A stretch of 64,000 nucleotides of DNA from Ochrobactrum sp. BTU1 (GCA_018798825.1 CP076355.1:712001-776000); one strand, 5' to 3'. Positions 17,630 through 26,597 are shown, counted from the first letter of the stretch. Numbers and translations are program-made. Notes: a model not told the origin generated them from the sequence alone.

Positions 17630-17650
17630 CCGTTATACACATCGATTGCA
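17630..17650. repeat. Right copy of the direct repeat flanking the insertion element
   Basis: CCGTTATACACAT at 17630-17642 is identical to 15106-15118. It begins immediately after the right terminal repeat (ends 17629) and runs up to the dif-like site. Confidence 0.55.
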
Positions 17651-17670
17651 TAACGTATGTTATGGAACTA
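17643..17670 (+). other. Candidate Xer recombination site (dif-like)
   Basis: A 28-bp sequence with canonical dif architecture: left arm CGATTGCATAA, 6-bp centre CGTATG, right arm TTATGGAACTA. The core CATAA-N6-TTATG is the same as in Escherichia coli dif (CATAA-TGTATA-TTATG). Aligned to E. coli dif from GCATAA onward, about 17 of 23 bases match. It is 13 bp outside the right end of the IS1202-type element; such elements are known to favour Xer sites. Whether it is the chromosomal dif, a relic, or chance is undecided. Confidence 0.45.
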
Positions 17671-18082
17671 AAAAAGAATGAAAAGCTAGCATCTTGTTGC
17701 GATGAGACATTTCTCACCGCCCCAATATGATGCGGTGATGATCACTCAAACCAAGTTCAAATGGCTTTCCTTTGCGTGTTTTCCACAACTCGAAAACTCT
17801 GGTGAAAATTTAAGCGAATCGGATGTCGTAGCCTGTAAAAAAATGCTGGCAGCAGCTTATAAAAGTGCCGCAAAATATGGAGTTTTCTTGATTTTTCATC
17901 CTCTGAGATTGCATTCAAAAGCGCTTTAAAATCGCCATTGCGTACCAGTTTTTTGCCTTCTAAATTAGCTGCAGCGTAGTCAATCTGGTAACTAATTCAG
18001 TATCTTGAGAACTTCTCTTGCAAGAACCAATCTTATCCATAAGATGCACGCCATTTCAAAAATTACCTAGGAGGGGTTCATC
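17671..18082. other. Intergenic region upstream of the oligopeptide operon, no gene seen
   Basis: AT-rich spacer between the insertion element / dif-like site and the first oppA gene. A 75-codon open frame (17702-17929) has no ribosome site and no family resemblance, so it is not called. The last 13 bases contain the strong ribosome site AGGAGGGG (18069-18076). The operon promoter must lie here, but no clear -35/-10 pair stands out. Confidence 0.5.
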
Positions 18083-19660
18083 GTGTTTCGCAAAACTCTA
18101 CTGACAAGCGTGTGTCTTCTGACACTGGTGGGAGCGGCATCGGCTGAGGTCGTTCTTAATCGCGGCAATGACACTGATCCAGCAACGCTCGATCATCATC
18201 GTACGTCCACCGTGTCTGAAGGCAACGTCCTTCGCGATTTGTATGATGGATTGACCATCCAGAACGCGAATGGTGAGGCCGTACCGGGTGTGGCGAAGTC
18301 ATGGGATATTTCGGAAGACGGTTTGGTCTACACTTTCCATCTGCGCGATAACGCGAAATGGTCAAATGGCGATCCGGTAACTGCTGGTGATTTCAGCTTC
18401 GCTTTTCACCGTCTGATGGACCCTAAGACAGCTGCTGGCTATGCGAGCATGTTGTTTGTGATCAAGAACGCGGAAGACGTTGCTGGTGGAAAAAAGCCGG
18501 TCGATGAGCTAGGGGTTGAAGCTGTAGACGATCACACGCTGAAGGTAACGCTTAACTCCCCTGCTCCTTATTTCCTCGAACTTCTGACGCACCAGACCGG
18601 CTTCCCGCTGCATAAGAAGAGCGTTGAAGAAAATGGCGACAAGTTCACGACACCTGGGAAAATGGTGACGAACGGCGCTTACGAACTGGTCAGCTTCACG
18701 CCGAACGACAAAATCGTCATGAAGAAGAACCCGAATTACTATGAAGCCGATCAGGTCAAGATCGATACCATCAACTGGATTCCATTCGAAGACCGCGCCA
18801 GCTGCATGCGACGTTTCGAGGCCAAGGAAGTTCAGGTCTGCTCGGACGTTCCTGCCGAACAGATGGATTATGTGAAGAAGAACCTCGCCAACGAATTCCG
18901 AATGGCACCTTATCTCGGCGTTTATTATTTGCCGGTCAAAGGCAAGACTGCTGACAGCAAGCTGAAAGATCCGCGCGTTCGTCAGGCTCTTTCCATGGCG
19001 ATCGACCGTGATTTCATTGCCGATCAGGTCTGGCAGGGCACCATGCTCCCAGGTTATTCGCTGGTTCCTCCAGGTATCAACCACTACGTCAAGGATGCGC
19101 CTAAACTCGACTATTCCGACGACATGTTGGATCGTGAAGACAAGGCCAAGGAGCTGTTGAAGGAAGCAGGCGTTGAGCCAAACACGCTTTCGATTGAGCT
19201 GCTCTACAACACATCTGAAAACAACAAGAACACGATGGCAGCAATTGCCGATCAGCTTGGCAATATCGGTGTGAAGGCAACGCTCAACGAAACCGAAGGC
19301 GCTACCTACTTCAACTTCCTGCGTGAAGACGGTCCGTTCGATATCGCACGCGCTGGCTGGATCGGCGATTACAACGATCCGCAGAACTTCCTTTACATTG
19401 CCCAGAGCGATGTCAGCTTCAATTATTCCAAGGTTAAAAACCCGGAATACGATGCGAAGATGGCTGAAGCAGCGAAGATCCTTGATCTGGATGCCCGCGC
19501 CAAGGTTCTGGCTGAAGCCGAGCAGCTCAAGCTCGATGACATGAGCAATATTCCTATCCTTTATTATTCCTCGCGCGCTCTTGTGTCTGACAAGATCGAT
19601 GGCTGGAACGACAACCTTATGGACAGCCACAAAACCCGCTGGCTTTCGTTCAAACAGTAA
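18083..19660 (+). CDS. oppA: Oligopeptide ABC transporter substrate-binding protein, first paralogue
   Basis: 525 aa, solute-binding protein family 5. GTG start at 18083, 6 nt after a near-perfect AGGAGGGG. Sec signal peptide with cleavage after ASA (~residue 21); no lipobox Cys, so a free periplasmic protein. OppA landmarks include RGNDTDPATLDHHRTSTVSE, KWSNGDPVTAGDFSFAFHRL and RVRQALSMAIDRDF. A strong terminator follows its stop, then a second paralogue of identical length. Binds peptides and hands them to OppBC. The specific ligand is unknown. Confidence 0.92.
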   Translation: MFRKTLLTSVCLLTLVGAASAEVVLNRGNDTDPATLDHHRTSTVSEGNVLRDLYDGLTIQNANGEAVPGVAKSWDISEDGLVYTFHLRDNAKWSNGDPVTAGDFSFAFHRLMDPKTAAGYASMLFVIKNAEDVAGGKKPVDELGVEAVDDHTLKVTLNSPAPYFLELLTHQTGFPLHKKSVEENGDKFTTPGKMVTNGAYELVSFTPNDKIVMKKNPNYYEADQVKIDTINWIPFEDRASCMRRFEAKEVQVCSDVPAEQMDYVKKNLANEFRMAPYLGVYYLPVKGKTADSKLKDPRVRQALSMAIDRDFIADQVWQGTMLPGYSLVPPGINHYVKDAPKLDYSDDMLDREDKAKELLKEAGVEPNTLSIELLYNTSENNKNTMAAIADQLGNIGVKATLNETEGATYFNFLREDGPFDIARAGWIGDYNDPQNFLYIAQSDVSFNYSKVKNPEYDAKMAEAAKILDLDARAKVLAEAEQLKLDDMSNIPILYYSSRALVSDKIDGWNDNLMDSHKTRWLSFKQ

Positions 19661-19671
19661 ATTTTCAGTTC

Positions 19672-19701
19672 GGGCTGTGCCTTTCGGCGCAGCCCCTTTT
19701 T
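19672..19701 (+). terminator. Intrinsic terminator / attenuator between the two oppA genes
   Basis: Stem GGGCTGTGCC (19672-19681) and GGCGCAGCCC (19686-19695), one G-U pair, loop TTTC, followed by CTTTTTCTTT. It is inside the operon, so partial termination would give more of the first binding protein than of the downstream genes. Confidence 0.85.
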
Positions 19702-19777
19702 CTTTCGACCTGGGAGGGTCGGAGGGTCCCTCTTTTCATGGGGACAGATATTTTTTAAGACTTATGGGAGTTTCACG

Positions 19778-21355
19778 ATGGTTCGCGAAATTTTATTGGC
19801 AGGCGTTTGCCTGATTTCGCTTGGCAGCGCCGCGTCTGCTGCAATTTTGCTTAACCGTGGCAATGATATGGATCCTTCAACGCTGGATCAGCAGCTCACC
19901 ACTACAGTTCAGGAAGACCGCGTTTTAAAAGATCTTTATGAGGGACTGGTCGCGCAGGATAGCCACGGCAGAGCAGTTCCCGGTGCGGCGACATCATGGG
20001 AAATTTCACCCGATGGCCTCACCTATACATTTCATATGCGCGACAATGCAAAATGGTCGAATGGCGATCCTGTAACGGCAGGCGATTTCGAGTTTTCATT
20101 TCGCCGCTTGATGGACCCTAAGACGGCTGCGGGCTACGCTAGTGTCTTTTATTCAATCAAGAACTCCGAGCAGATCGCGACGGGTCATATGTATGTCGAT
20201 CAGCTTGGCGTGAAAGCACTGGACGACAAAACGCTCCAGATCACGCTCAACGCGCCTACTCCATATTTCATTGAATTATTGACCCACAACACCGGATTTC
20301 CGGTCAATCCGAAAGCCGAAAAGGAATTCGGGTCAAAGTTTAGCCAGCCGGACCACATGGTCAGCAATGGCGCTTATGAGCTTGTCAGTTTCAATCCGAA
20401 CGACAAGATCGTTATGAAGAAGAATCCCTATTATTGGGATGCGGAGCATGTTCAGATTGATCAGGTAAACTGGATACCGTTTCAGGATCGCTCCAGCTGT
20501 ATGCGCCGGTTTGAGGCGAAAGAAGTTGATATCTGCTCTGATGTTGCCGCTGAACAGATGGACTATGTGAAACAGAACCTCGGTAAATGGTTTCATCAGG
20601 CACCGCTGCTGGGTATTTATTACATCGACATCAAAGGTGAGCCTTCCAGCAAGTTGCGCGACCGTCGTGTCAGACAAGCCATTGGAATGACGATTGATCG
20701 TGATTTTCTGGCACAGGAAGTCTGGCGCGGTACAATGCTTCCTGCCAGCTCGATGGTGCCTCCCGGAATCAATAATTACGTCAAAGACGGACCGCAGCTA
20801 AGCTACGCCAAAGAAGACATTCTTGATCGCGAAGACAAGGCAAAAGAGCTGTTGGCAGATGCCGGTGTCACACCTGGCAGCCTGTCGATAGTGCTGAGAT
20901 ATAGCACGTCGGAAAATCACAAGAACACGATGGCAGCGATTGCCGACATGCTCAAGGATATTGGTATCAATGCCACGCTCGACGAAGTCGATGGCACGAC
21001 CTATTTCAATTATCTTGAGCAGAAAGGCATGTTTGATATCGCCCGCGATGGCTGGGTTGGGGATTATAATGATCCGAACTCGTTTCTGTCACTCTTCACG
21101 AGCGACAGCTACTTCAATTACGCGCAATGGTCGAACAAGGACTATGACGCACTGATCATGAAATCAGCCATCACAGCAGATTTGGGTGAACGGGCGAAAA
21201 TCCTCACCAACGCAGAGAAGATTTTGCTTCAAGACGGGGCTGCTATTCCTCTGCTCTACTATTCATCTACCGCATTGGTTGCCGACAAGGTCAAAGGCTA
21301 CGACGACAACCTGATGAATTCGCACGCCACACACTGGCTGTCGATAAAAGGCTAA
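19778..21355 (+). CDS. Oligopeptide ABC transporter substrate-binding protein, second paralogue
   Basis: 525 aa, same length as the upstream OppA and clearly paralogous throughout (for example RGNDMDPSTLDQQLTTTVQE against RGNDTDPATLDHHRTSTVSE, and a shared SSCMRRFEAKEV block). Sec signal peptide with cleavage after ASA near residue 21. TATGGGAG precedes the ATG. Tandem duplication with divergence suggests two binding proteins of different specificity sharing one OppBC-DF core. It lies after the terminator, so it is probably made at a lower level. Confidence 0.92.
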   Translation: MVREILLAGVCLISLGSAASAAILLNRGNDMDPSTLDQQLTTTVQEDRVLKDLYEGLVAQDSHGRAVPGAATSWEISPDGLTYTFHMRDNAKWSNGDPVTAGDFEFSFRRLMDPKTAAGYASVFYSIKNSEQIATGHMYVDQLGVKALDDKTLQITLNAPTPYFIELLTHNTGFPVNPKAEKEFGSKFSQPDHMVSNGAYELVSFNPNDKIVMKKNPYYWDAEHVQIDQVNWIPFQDRSSCMRRFEAKEVDICSDVAAEQMDYVKQNLGKWFHQAPLLGIYYIDIKGEPSSKLRDRRVRQAIGMTIDRDFLAQEVWRGTMLPASSMVPPGINNYVKDGPQLSYAKEDILDREDKAKELLADAGVTPGSLSIVLRYSTSENHKNTMAAIADMLKDIGINATLDEVDGTTYFNYLEQKGMFDIARDGWVGDYNDPNSFLSLFTSDSYFNYAQWSNKDYDALIMKSAITADLGERAKILTNAEKILLQDGAAIPLLYYSSTALVADKVKGYDDNLMNSHATHWLSIKG

Positions 21356-21364
21356 ACAAAAACA

Positions 21365-21415
21365 GGAACGCCCTTAGTGGGATTTGCCGGGTCGCTTTTT
21401 GAGCGTTCCGGCAAA
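21365..21415 (+). promoter_or_regulatory. Competing stem-loops between oppA2 and oppB
   Basis: GGAACGC (21365-21371) can pair with GCGTTCC (21403-21409), while TTTGCCGG (21383-21390) can pair with CCGGCAAA (21408-21415). The two right arms overlap at 21408-21409, so the hairpins exclude each other. They sit just before the ribosome site of oppB (AAGAAGGGAAAT). They may be mRNA stabilising or processing structures, or an attenuator. Confidence 0.4.
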
Positions 21416-21429
21416 GAAGGGAAATAAAA

Positions 21430-22353
21430 ATGCTGGGCTACACGCTCCGACGATTGGGTAGTGCAATACCAACTATCTTTATCATCGTCACACTGACTTT
21501 CTTCCTTATCCGGCTTGCGCCGGGTGGTCCTTTCGACCTTGAGCGCCCGATTGATCCGCTGATCCTCGAAAACCTCAAGAAAGCCTACAATATGGATGCG
21601 CCGCTTTGGCAGCAGTATCTTATTTATCTGGGCAATCTGTTGCGCGGTGATCTTGGCCCGAGCTTCACGCGTCGCGACTTCACCGTCAATGATTTGTTCG
21701 CTTCCGGTCTTCCGGTTTCGATCATGCTTGGTGCGCTGGCACTTAGTCTGGCTGCGATTATCGGAACATTTCTCGGAACAATTGCGGCACTGAAACAGAA
21801 TTCTCCGATTGATTATTTCGTTGTAGCACTCGCCACTTTTGGCATTACGACGCCGAATTTTGTCGTTGCCCCTCTTCTGAGCCTTCTTTTCGGCGTCATC
21901 CTCGGATGGGTGCCGGCTGGTGGCTGGTCTTCGGCCAATATCCTTTACTGGATATTGCCGGTGCTGACTTTGGCGCTGCCGCAGGTTGGCGTTATTGCGC
22001 GCCTCGTGCGCGGCGCAACCATTGAAGCCTTGCGCGCCAATCACGTTAGGACAGCTCGCGCTTACGGCCTGCCCGCGCGCGTGGTCGTTGGCGTTCATGC
22101 TCTGCGTGCTGCCATGTTGCCGGCTGTTTCCTATCTGGGGCCGACAGCTGCTGCTCTCCTTACTGGCTCGGTTGTCGTTGAAACCATCTTCGGTATCCCC
22201 GGCATTGGCCGTTACTTCGTGCAAGGCGCGCTGAGCCGCGATTATACGATGGTGATGGGAACCGTTGTCGTCATTTCCGTTTTTGTCGTGGTGTTCAATC
22301 TCATTGTCGACCTTCTTTATGCATGGCTTGATCCGAGGGTTCGCTATGACTGA
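21430..22353 (+). CDS. oppB: Oligopeptide ABC transporter permease OppB
   Basis: 307 aa inner-membrane permease. Starts MLGYTLRRLGSAIPTIFIIV with the first helix, then RLAPGGPFDLERP, the OppB signature. The EAA loop is RTARAYGLPARVVVGVHALR (~residue 210). AAGAAGGGAAAT precedes the ATG. Its stop overlaps the OppC start by 8 nt (22346-22353). Forms the channel with OppC. Confidence 0.93.
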   Translation: MLGYTLRRLGSAIPTIFIIVTLTFFLIRLAPGGPFDLERPIDPLILENLKKAYNMDAPLWQQYLIYLGNLLRGDLGPSFTRRDFTVNDLFASGLPVSIMLGALALSLAAIIGTFLGTIAALKQNSPIDYFVVALATFGITTPNFVVAPLLSLLFGVILGWVPAGGWSSANILYWILPVLTLALPQVGVIARLVRGATIEALRANHVRTARAYGLPARVVVGVHALRAAMLPAVSYLGPTAAALLTGSVVVETIFGIPGIGRYFVQGALSRDYTMVMGTVVVISVFVVVFNLIVDLLYAWLDPRVRYD

Positions 22354-23482
22354 TTTTACTGCAGCCGTTGAAACGGAAAAGCTTGGTTCGGTACAAAGCC
22401 GTTCACTCTGGCAGGACGCATGGCTGCGCCTGCGCAAGAACAAGGCAGCTGTAACAAGTGCTATCGTGCTGATCGTGCTTGCACTTGTCGGTATCTTCGG
22501 GCCGATGCTTAGCCCGCATCCCTATGACAAAATCTATCCGCAGTTTGTCCGCGTTGCCCCAAGTCTGGAAGCCTATCCGCGCGCTGACACGATCATGCCG
22601 GGACTGGAACGTGAATTGGCTCGTGCTCGCCTCACTGCATCAGCCGAGCCAGAATTGACCGGAAGCAATGTGGTCATCGACTTCACTGCGCAACGTCCGA
22701 CCGATGAGCGCGTTCTTCGCTACTTCCAGCGCTCGGACCTGTTCAGTAATCCTAAGATCGAACTTGCTGCCGATGGTTTGAGTGGCAAGCTGACATTGAA
22801 TGTCTCGCGCAACTATTTTGTGCTCGGTACAGATAATCTTGGCCGCGATCTCATGACCCGCATCTTCATCGGTGTGCGCATGTCGCTGGCAATCGGCTTG
22901 CTCGCTTCAGCCATGGCTCTGGTCCTTGGCGTTGGCTATGGTGCTATTTCGGGTTACCTCGGTGGCCGTGCCGACAACATCATGATGCGGCTTGTTGATA
23001 TTCTCTATTCCCTGCCCTTCATCTTCTTCGTCATATTGATGCTCGTCTTCTTCGGGAGGTCGATCTTCATCATCTTCATTGCCATTGGTGCAACCGAATG
23101 GCTGGATATGGCGCGCATCGTGCGTGGACAAACATTGAGCCTCAAACGGCAGGAATTTGTGCAGGCGGCAGAAGCGCTCGGCGCAACCCGCCGCGGCGTC
23201 ATCACCCGCCATATTATCCCGAATGCGTTGGGGCCGGTTATTGTCTTTGTAACGCTTCTGGTGCCAAAGGCCATTCTGCTTGAAAGCCTGCTTTCGTTCC
23301 TTGGTCTGGGCGTGCAGGATCCCCTCACCTCGCTCGGCCTCCTTATCTCAGAAGGTGCTCAGAATATGCGCGGCGCAAGCTGGCAATTGATCTGGCCTGC
23401 CGCAACCCTCACCATCATCCTGTTTGCGCTGAACTTCCTTGGCGACGGCCTGCGCGACAGTCTTGACCCGAAGGATCGCTGA
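22346..23482 (+). CDS. oppC: Oligopeptide ABC transporter permease OppC, long periplasmic insertion
   Basis: 378 aa from ATG 22346; an upstream in-frame start at 22265 would lie inside oppB and is rejected. After the first helix (AIVLIVLALVGIFGPML) there is a ~105-residue hydrophilic segment (~52-158) before the TDNLGRDLMTRIF motif, about twice the usual OppC/DppC spacer, so a small periplasmic domain is likely. The remaining helices and EAA loop (AAEALGATRRGVITRHIIPN) are typical. The stop is 1 nt from the ATPase start. Confidence 0.9.
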   Translation: MTDFTAAVETEKLGSVQSRSLWQDAWLRLRKNKAAVTSAIVLIVLALVGIFGPMLSPHPYDKIYPQFVRVAPSLEAYPRADTIMPGLERELARARLTASAEPELTGSNVVIDFTAQRPTDERVLRYFQRSDLFSNPKIELAADGLSGKLTLNVSRNYFVLGTDNLGRDLMTRIFIGVRMSLAIGLLASAMALVLGVGYGAISGYLGGRADNIMMRLVDILYSLPFIFFVILMLVFFGRSIFIIFIAIGATEWLDMARIVRGQTLSLKRQEFVQAAEALGATRRGVITRHIIPNALGPVIVFVTLLVPKAILLESLLSFLGLGVQDPLTSLGLLISEGAQNMRGASWQLIWPAATLTIILFALNFLGDGLRDSLDPKDR

Positions 23483-23483
23483 G

Positions 23484-25094
23484 ATGACAAAAGAAAATAT
23501 TCTGAGCGTTCGCGATCTTCGTGTCACTTTCGACACGCATGACGGTCCGGTTGATGCTGTGCGCGGCATTAACCTCGATGTCAAAGCTGGTGAAACAATC
23601 GCAATCGTTGGTGAATCCGGTTCCGGTAAAAGCCAGACCACCATGGCGATGATGGGATTGCTGGCACAAAACGGTAAAGCGACAGGACAGGCGCTTTATC
23701 GCGGTCAGGATCTTATCGGCATGTCCGATAAGGCGCTGAACAAAATCCGTGGTGCTAAGATCACCATGATCTTTCAAGAGCCGATGACATCGCTTGATCC
23801 ACTTTATAGGATTGGCGATCAGCTGGCAGAACCTCTGCGCTATCACCGCGGATTGAGCAAGAAGCAGGCGCGTCCACGTATTCTGGAATTGCTGAAGCTG
23901 GTCGGCATTCCTGAACCCGAACGCCGCATTGATAGCTACCCTTACGAGCTTTCAGGTGGTCAGCGCCAGCGCGTGATGATCGCCATGGCGCTGGCTAATG
24001 AGCCGGATATTCTCATTGCCGATGAACCGACAACCGCGCTTGATGTCACCATTCAGGCGCAAATTCTCGACCTGCTGGCTGATCTTCAGCAGCGGCTGGG
24101 GATGGCGGTTGTGTTCATTACCCATGATCTTGGTATCGTGCGCCGTTTTGCCGACCGCGTCTATGTGATGCGTTCGGGTGAAGTGGTGGAAACCAACGAG
24201 ACCGAAAAGCTTTTTACCGAGCCAGAGCATCCCTATACGAAGATGCTGCTTGATGCAGAGCCAGAAGGTGAAAAGCTGTCTCCGCCTGCAGAAGCGCCGG
24301 TCCTTATCCGTGCTGATAATGTGAAGGTGAACTTCCTTATCAATAAGCCCTGGCTTGGTGCCGCTACCTACATGACGGCGGTAAATGATGTCTCTCTGAC
24401 CTTGAAGGAAGGCCAGACCATCGGGATTGTCGGTGAATCCGGTTCAGGCAAATCGACACTTGGCCGCGCGATCCTGCGCCTTCTTCCGTCAGAAGGTCGG
24501 ATTGCTTATCTGGGCAAAGAGTTGCCGACGGAATCGCAGGCCATGCGGCCCAAGCGCCGTGAGCTTCAGCTGGTGTTTCAGGATCCGTTCGGATCGCTCA
24601 GCCCGCGTATGACCGTCGGCCGGATCATCACCGAAGGTCTGCTTATCCATGAGCCGAACCTTTCGGCAAAGGAACGGGATCGTCGCGCGCAGGAAGCGCT
24701 TCGTGAAGTCGGCATGGACCCGGCAATGCGTAACCGCTACCCGCACGAGTTCTCAGGTGGCCAGCGCCAGCGTATCGCCATCGCACGCACAATGATCCTG
24801 AAACCAAAGGTGATCGTGCTTGATGAGCCGACCAGTGCGCTGGATCGTTCCGTACAGAAGCAGATCGTTACGCTCCTGCGTGCTCTGCAGAAGGAACACG
24901 GGCTTTCCTATCTTTTCATCAGTCACGACATGGCGGTGGTACGTGCCGTCTCCGACTATGTGATTGTTATGAAGAACGGAAAGATTGTCGAGCAAGGCGA
25001 TACAGAACAGGTTTTCGATAACCCCTATGAGGATTATACGAAGGCTCTCATGGCCGCAGCGCTGAGCGAAGAGCGGTTTGGTACAAACGATTAA
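23484..25094 (+). CDS. Oligopeptide ABC transporter, fused double ATP-binding protein (OppD-OppF)
   Basis: 536 aa from ATG 23484, one base after the OppC stop; an earlier in-frame start at 23439 lies inside oppC. Two ABC cassettes: Walker A GESGSGKS near residue 41 and again near residue 320, with signatures LSGGQRQR and FSGGQRQR and Walker B ILIADEP and VIVLDEP. Same fused architecture as the first importer of the window (5934-7541), but a distinct gene. Last gene of the operon, closed by a terminator 8 bp after the stop. Confidence 0.93.
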   Translation: MTKENILSVRDLRVTFDTHDGPVDAVRGINLDVKAGETIAIVGESGSGKSQTTMAMMGLLAQNGKATGQALYRGQDLIGMSDKALNKIRGAKITMIFQEPMTSLDPLYRIGDQLAEPLRYHRGLSKKQARPRILELLKLVGIPEPERRIDSYPYELSGGQRQRVMIAMALANEPDILIADEPTTALDVTIQAQILDLLADLQQRLGMAVVFITHDLGIVRRFADRVYVMRSGEVVETNETEKLFTEPEHPYTKMLLDAEPEGEKLSPPAEAPVLIRADNVKVNFLINKPWLGAATYMTAVNDVSLTLKEGQTIGIVGESGSGKSTLGRAILRLLPSEGRIAYLGKELPTESQAMRPKRRELQLVFQDPFGSLSPRMTVGRIITEGLLIHEPNLSAKERDRRAQEALREVGMDPAMRNRYPHEFSGGQRQRIAIARTMILKPKVIVLDEPTSALDRSVQKQIVTLLRALQKEHGLSYLFISHDMAVVRAVSDYVIVMKNGKIVEQGDTEQVFDNPYEDYTKALMAAALSEERFGTND

Positions 25095-25102
25095 ATTAAA
25101 TA

Positions 25103-25126
25103 AAAACGGGGCTTTGGCCCCGTTTT
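25103..25126. terminator. Bidirectional intrinsic terminator after the opp operon
   Basis: Perfect 10-bp stem AAAACGGGGC (25103-25112) and GCCCCGTTTT (25117-25126), loop TTTG. A-run before, T-run after. Serves the opp operon (+) and the converging flavoprotein gene (-, stop at 25146). Confidence 0.92.
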
Positions 25127-25145
25127 CTTATAAAGTGATATAAAT

Positions 25146-26042
25146 CTAAAATACCAAAGACCGATGGGCGTTAACGCCAGCCGAAACACCATCCGCAACG
25201 GACCATGCAACACTATGTGCGCCCCTTGAAATGTCGCCGGCGGCATAGATACCCTGAATGCTTGTCGCTTTCATCTCATCAGTTTTGATGGCTTTTCCAA
25301 GCGGCATGTCTTCCAATATGCAGCCGAATTGCTCAGCGATCTGGCTGTTTAGGCGGTTGGACGGTCCAATGAATAATGCGTCAGCTTGCAACAGGCGACC
25401 GTCAGCAAGTTCGATCTCGGAGATGGATGTTCCCCCACCTCTTATGCCTGCAACCCGTTTCGCTTCAATAGTGACACCACGCTTTTCTAGTTCTGCCAAA
25501 GTTGCAGCATCAGGCTCTTCACCGCCATTCAGATAGAATGTGGTCGGTCCCCATTCGGAGATAAGCATGGCTTGATGGGACGACATTGGCGAGAGGTTCA
25601 ACACGGCGAGTTTTTTGCCGCTGAGCTCGTAGCCATGGCAATAGGGGCAATGAATAACCGATTTGCCCCAGCGTTCAGCCAGCCCCGGTAAATCTGGCAA
25701 AACGTCAGAAATGCCGAAGGCAAAGATCAGTCTGCGCCCGCTGACGACTTCGCCTGTATCGAGTTCAATCGAGAAGTCATCAATCTGCCCGGTTCCGTTT
25801 ACAGCTTTACCCTCCGTTACTCTTACAGTCGGATAGGCTTTAACCTGCTCTTTTGCCGTTTTGAGCATCGCTGCCGGGCTGCTTCCATCCTGAGCGAAGA
25901 AACCATGTGAATGTTTAGCAAAGCGGTTGCGTGGCTTGCCTGCATCGATCACGCGAACCGAGCGTCTGCCGCGCGCCACATAGGTTGCCGCCGAAAGTCC
26001 GGCAAAGCTGCCACCGATAATAATCACATCATGATGCGTCAT
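25146..26042 (-). CDS. Thioredoxin-reductase-like NAD(P)/FAD oxidoreductase
   Basis: 298 aa from ATG 26042, which overlaps the Rrf2 regulator stop by 14 nt; an earlier in-frame start at 26078 lies deeper in that gene. N-terminal FAD motif DVIIIGGSFAG (residues 4-14). A redox-active CPYC (C132, C135) sits at the position of the thioredoxin reductase disulfide, followed by HGYE. C-terminal FAD motif GIYAAGDISR. It probably reduces a small disulfide protein or thiol compound in the cytoplasm; the partner is not in the window. The pairing with an Rrf2 regulator suggests redox- or stress-controlled expression. Confidence 0.88.
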   Translation of the reverse strand: MTHHDVIIIGGSFAGLSAATYVARGRRSVRVIDAGKPRNRFAKHSHGFFAQDGSSPAAMLKTAKEQVKAYPTVRVTEGKAVNGTGQIDDFSIELDTGEVVSGRRLIFAFGISDVLPDLPGLAERWGKSVIHCPYCHGYELSGKKLAVLNLSPMSSHQAMLISEWGPTTFYLNGGEEPDAATLAELEKRGVTIEAKRVAGIRGGGTSISEIELADGRLLQADALFIGPSNRLNSQIAEQFGCILEDMPLGKAIKTDEMKATSIQGIYAAGDISRGAHSVAWSVADGVSAGVNAHRSLVF

Positions 26043-26496
26043 GGGCTGTCTCCAAGTCGAAAGCTGCGCCGCGTTCAATCGCGCACTGATGAAAATCCGC
26101 GCTCAACATGGCGAGTGTCACTTCGCCAAAACGTTTCAATAAAAGCTCTTCTGCATCGCTGAACGCCTTGTTGAGCGATGCGTTGACGGCCTGCTCGACG
26201 AGGCAGCCCGGCATTTCCGTACGATTGCTCATCGCAAGCAGCGACGGTTTGCCAATGGCGTTGTAAATGTCATGCAGCGTGACTTTGCTAAGATCGCAAG
26301 CGATCTCCCATCCGCCGCCATGACCTTTTTCGGAGCTCACATAACCCTGCTCTCGCAAACCACTCATGACGCGACGCACGACAACGGGATTGGTGCCCAT
26401 CGCTTTTGCGAGGACTTCGGAGGTTACGGGCTTTTTATACTCAGCCATGTGAAGGAGGACGTGGAGGACGCCCGAAAGTTTACTATCTTTTTTCAT
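26029..26496 (-). CDS. Rrf2-family transcriptional regulator
   Basis: 155 aa. N-terminal winged helix (residues ~5-60: LSGVLHVLLHMAEYKKPVTS, MGTNPVVVRRVMSGL, the wing GHGGGWEI). It has only isolated cysteines (in IACDL, PGCLVEQ and HQCAIE) and lacks the close CX5CX5C-type set that binds an Fe-S cluster in IscR and NsrR, so it is of the YwnA-like, non-cluster branch and may sense through a thiol. It overlaps and is co-transcribed with the flavoprotein it likely controls. Confidence 0.87.
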   Translation of the reverse strand: MKKDSKLSGVLHVLLHMAEYKKPVTSEVLAKAMGTNPVVVRRVMSGLREQGYVSSEKGHGGGWEIACDLSKVTLHDIYNAIGKPSLLAMSNRTEMPGCLVEQAVNASLNKAFSDAEELLLKRFGEVTLAMLSADFHQCAIERGAAFDLETAHDAS

Positions 26497-26597
26497 GTAA
26501 CTTTATATGTTACGAGTCTCGGACTCTGTCAAGAGAGGCGATAATATGAAAGCAGTTTTCCGGACGTTCTTGTGCGGCTTTGTGTTAGAATGGCCTT

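Noticed and set aside
17702..17929. 75-codon plus-strand ORF upstream of oppA
   Set aside because: No ribosome site, no family resemblance, AT-rich intergenic DNA; probably chance.
18509..19630. 373-codon minus-strand ORF antisense to oppA
   Set aside because: Shadow frame of a clear OppA gene; no family features.
21352..22443. 363-codon minus-strand ORF antisense to oppB
   Set aside because: Shadow frame; extremely polar translation without family features.
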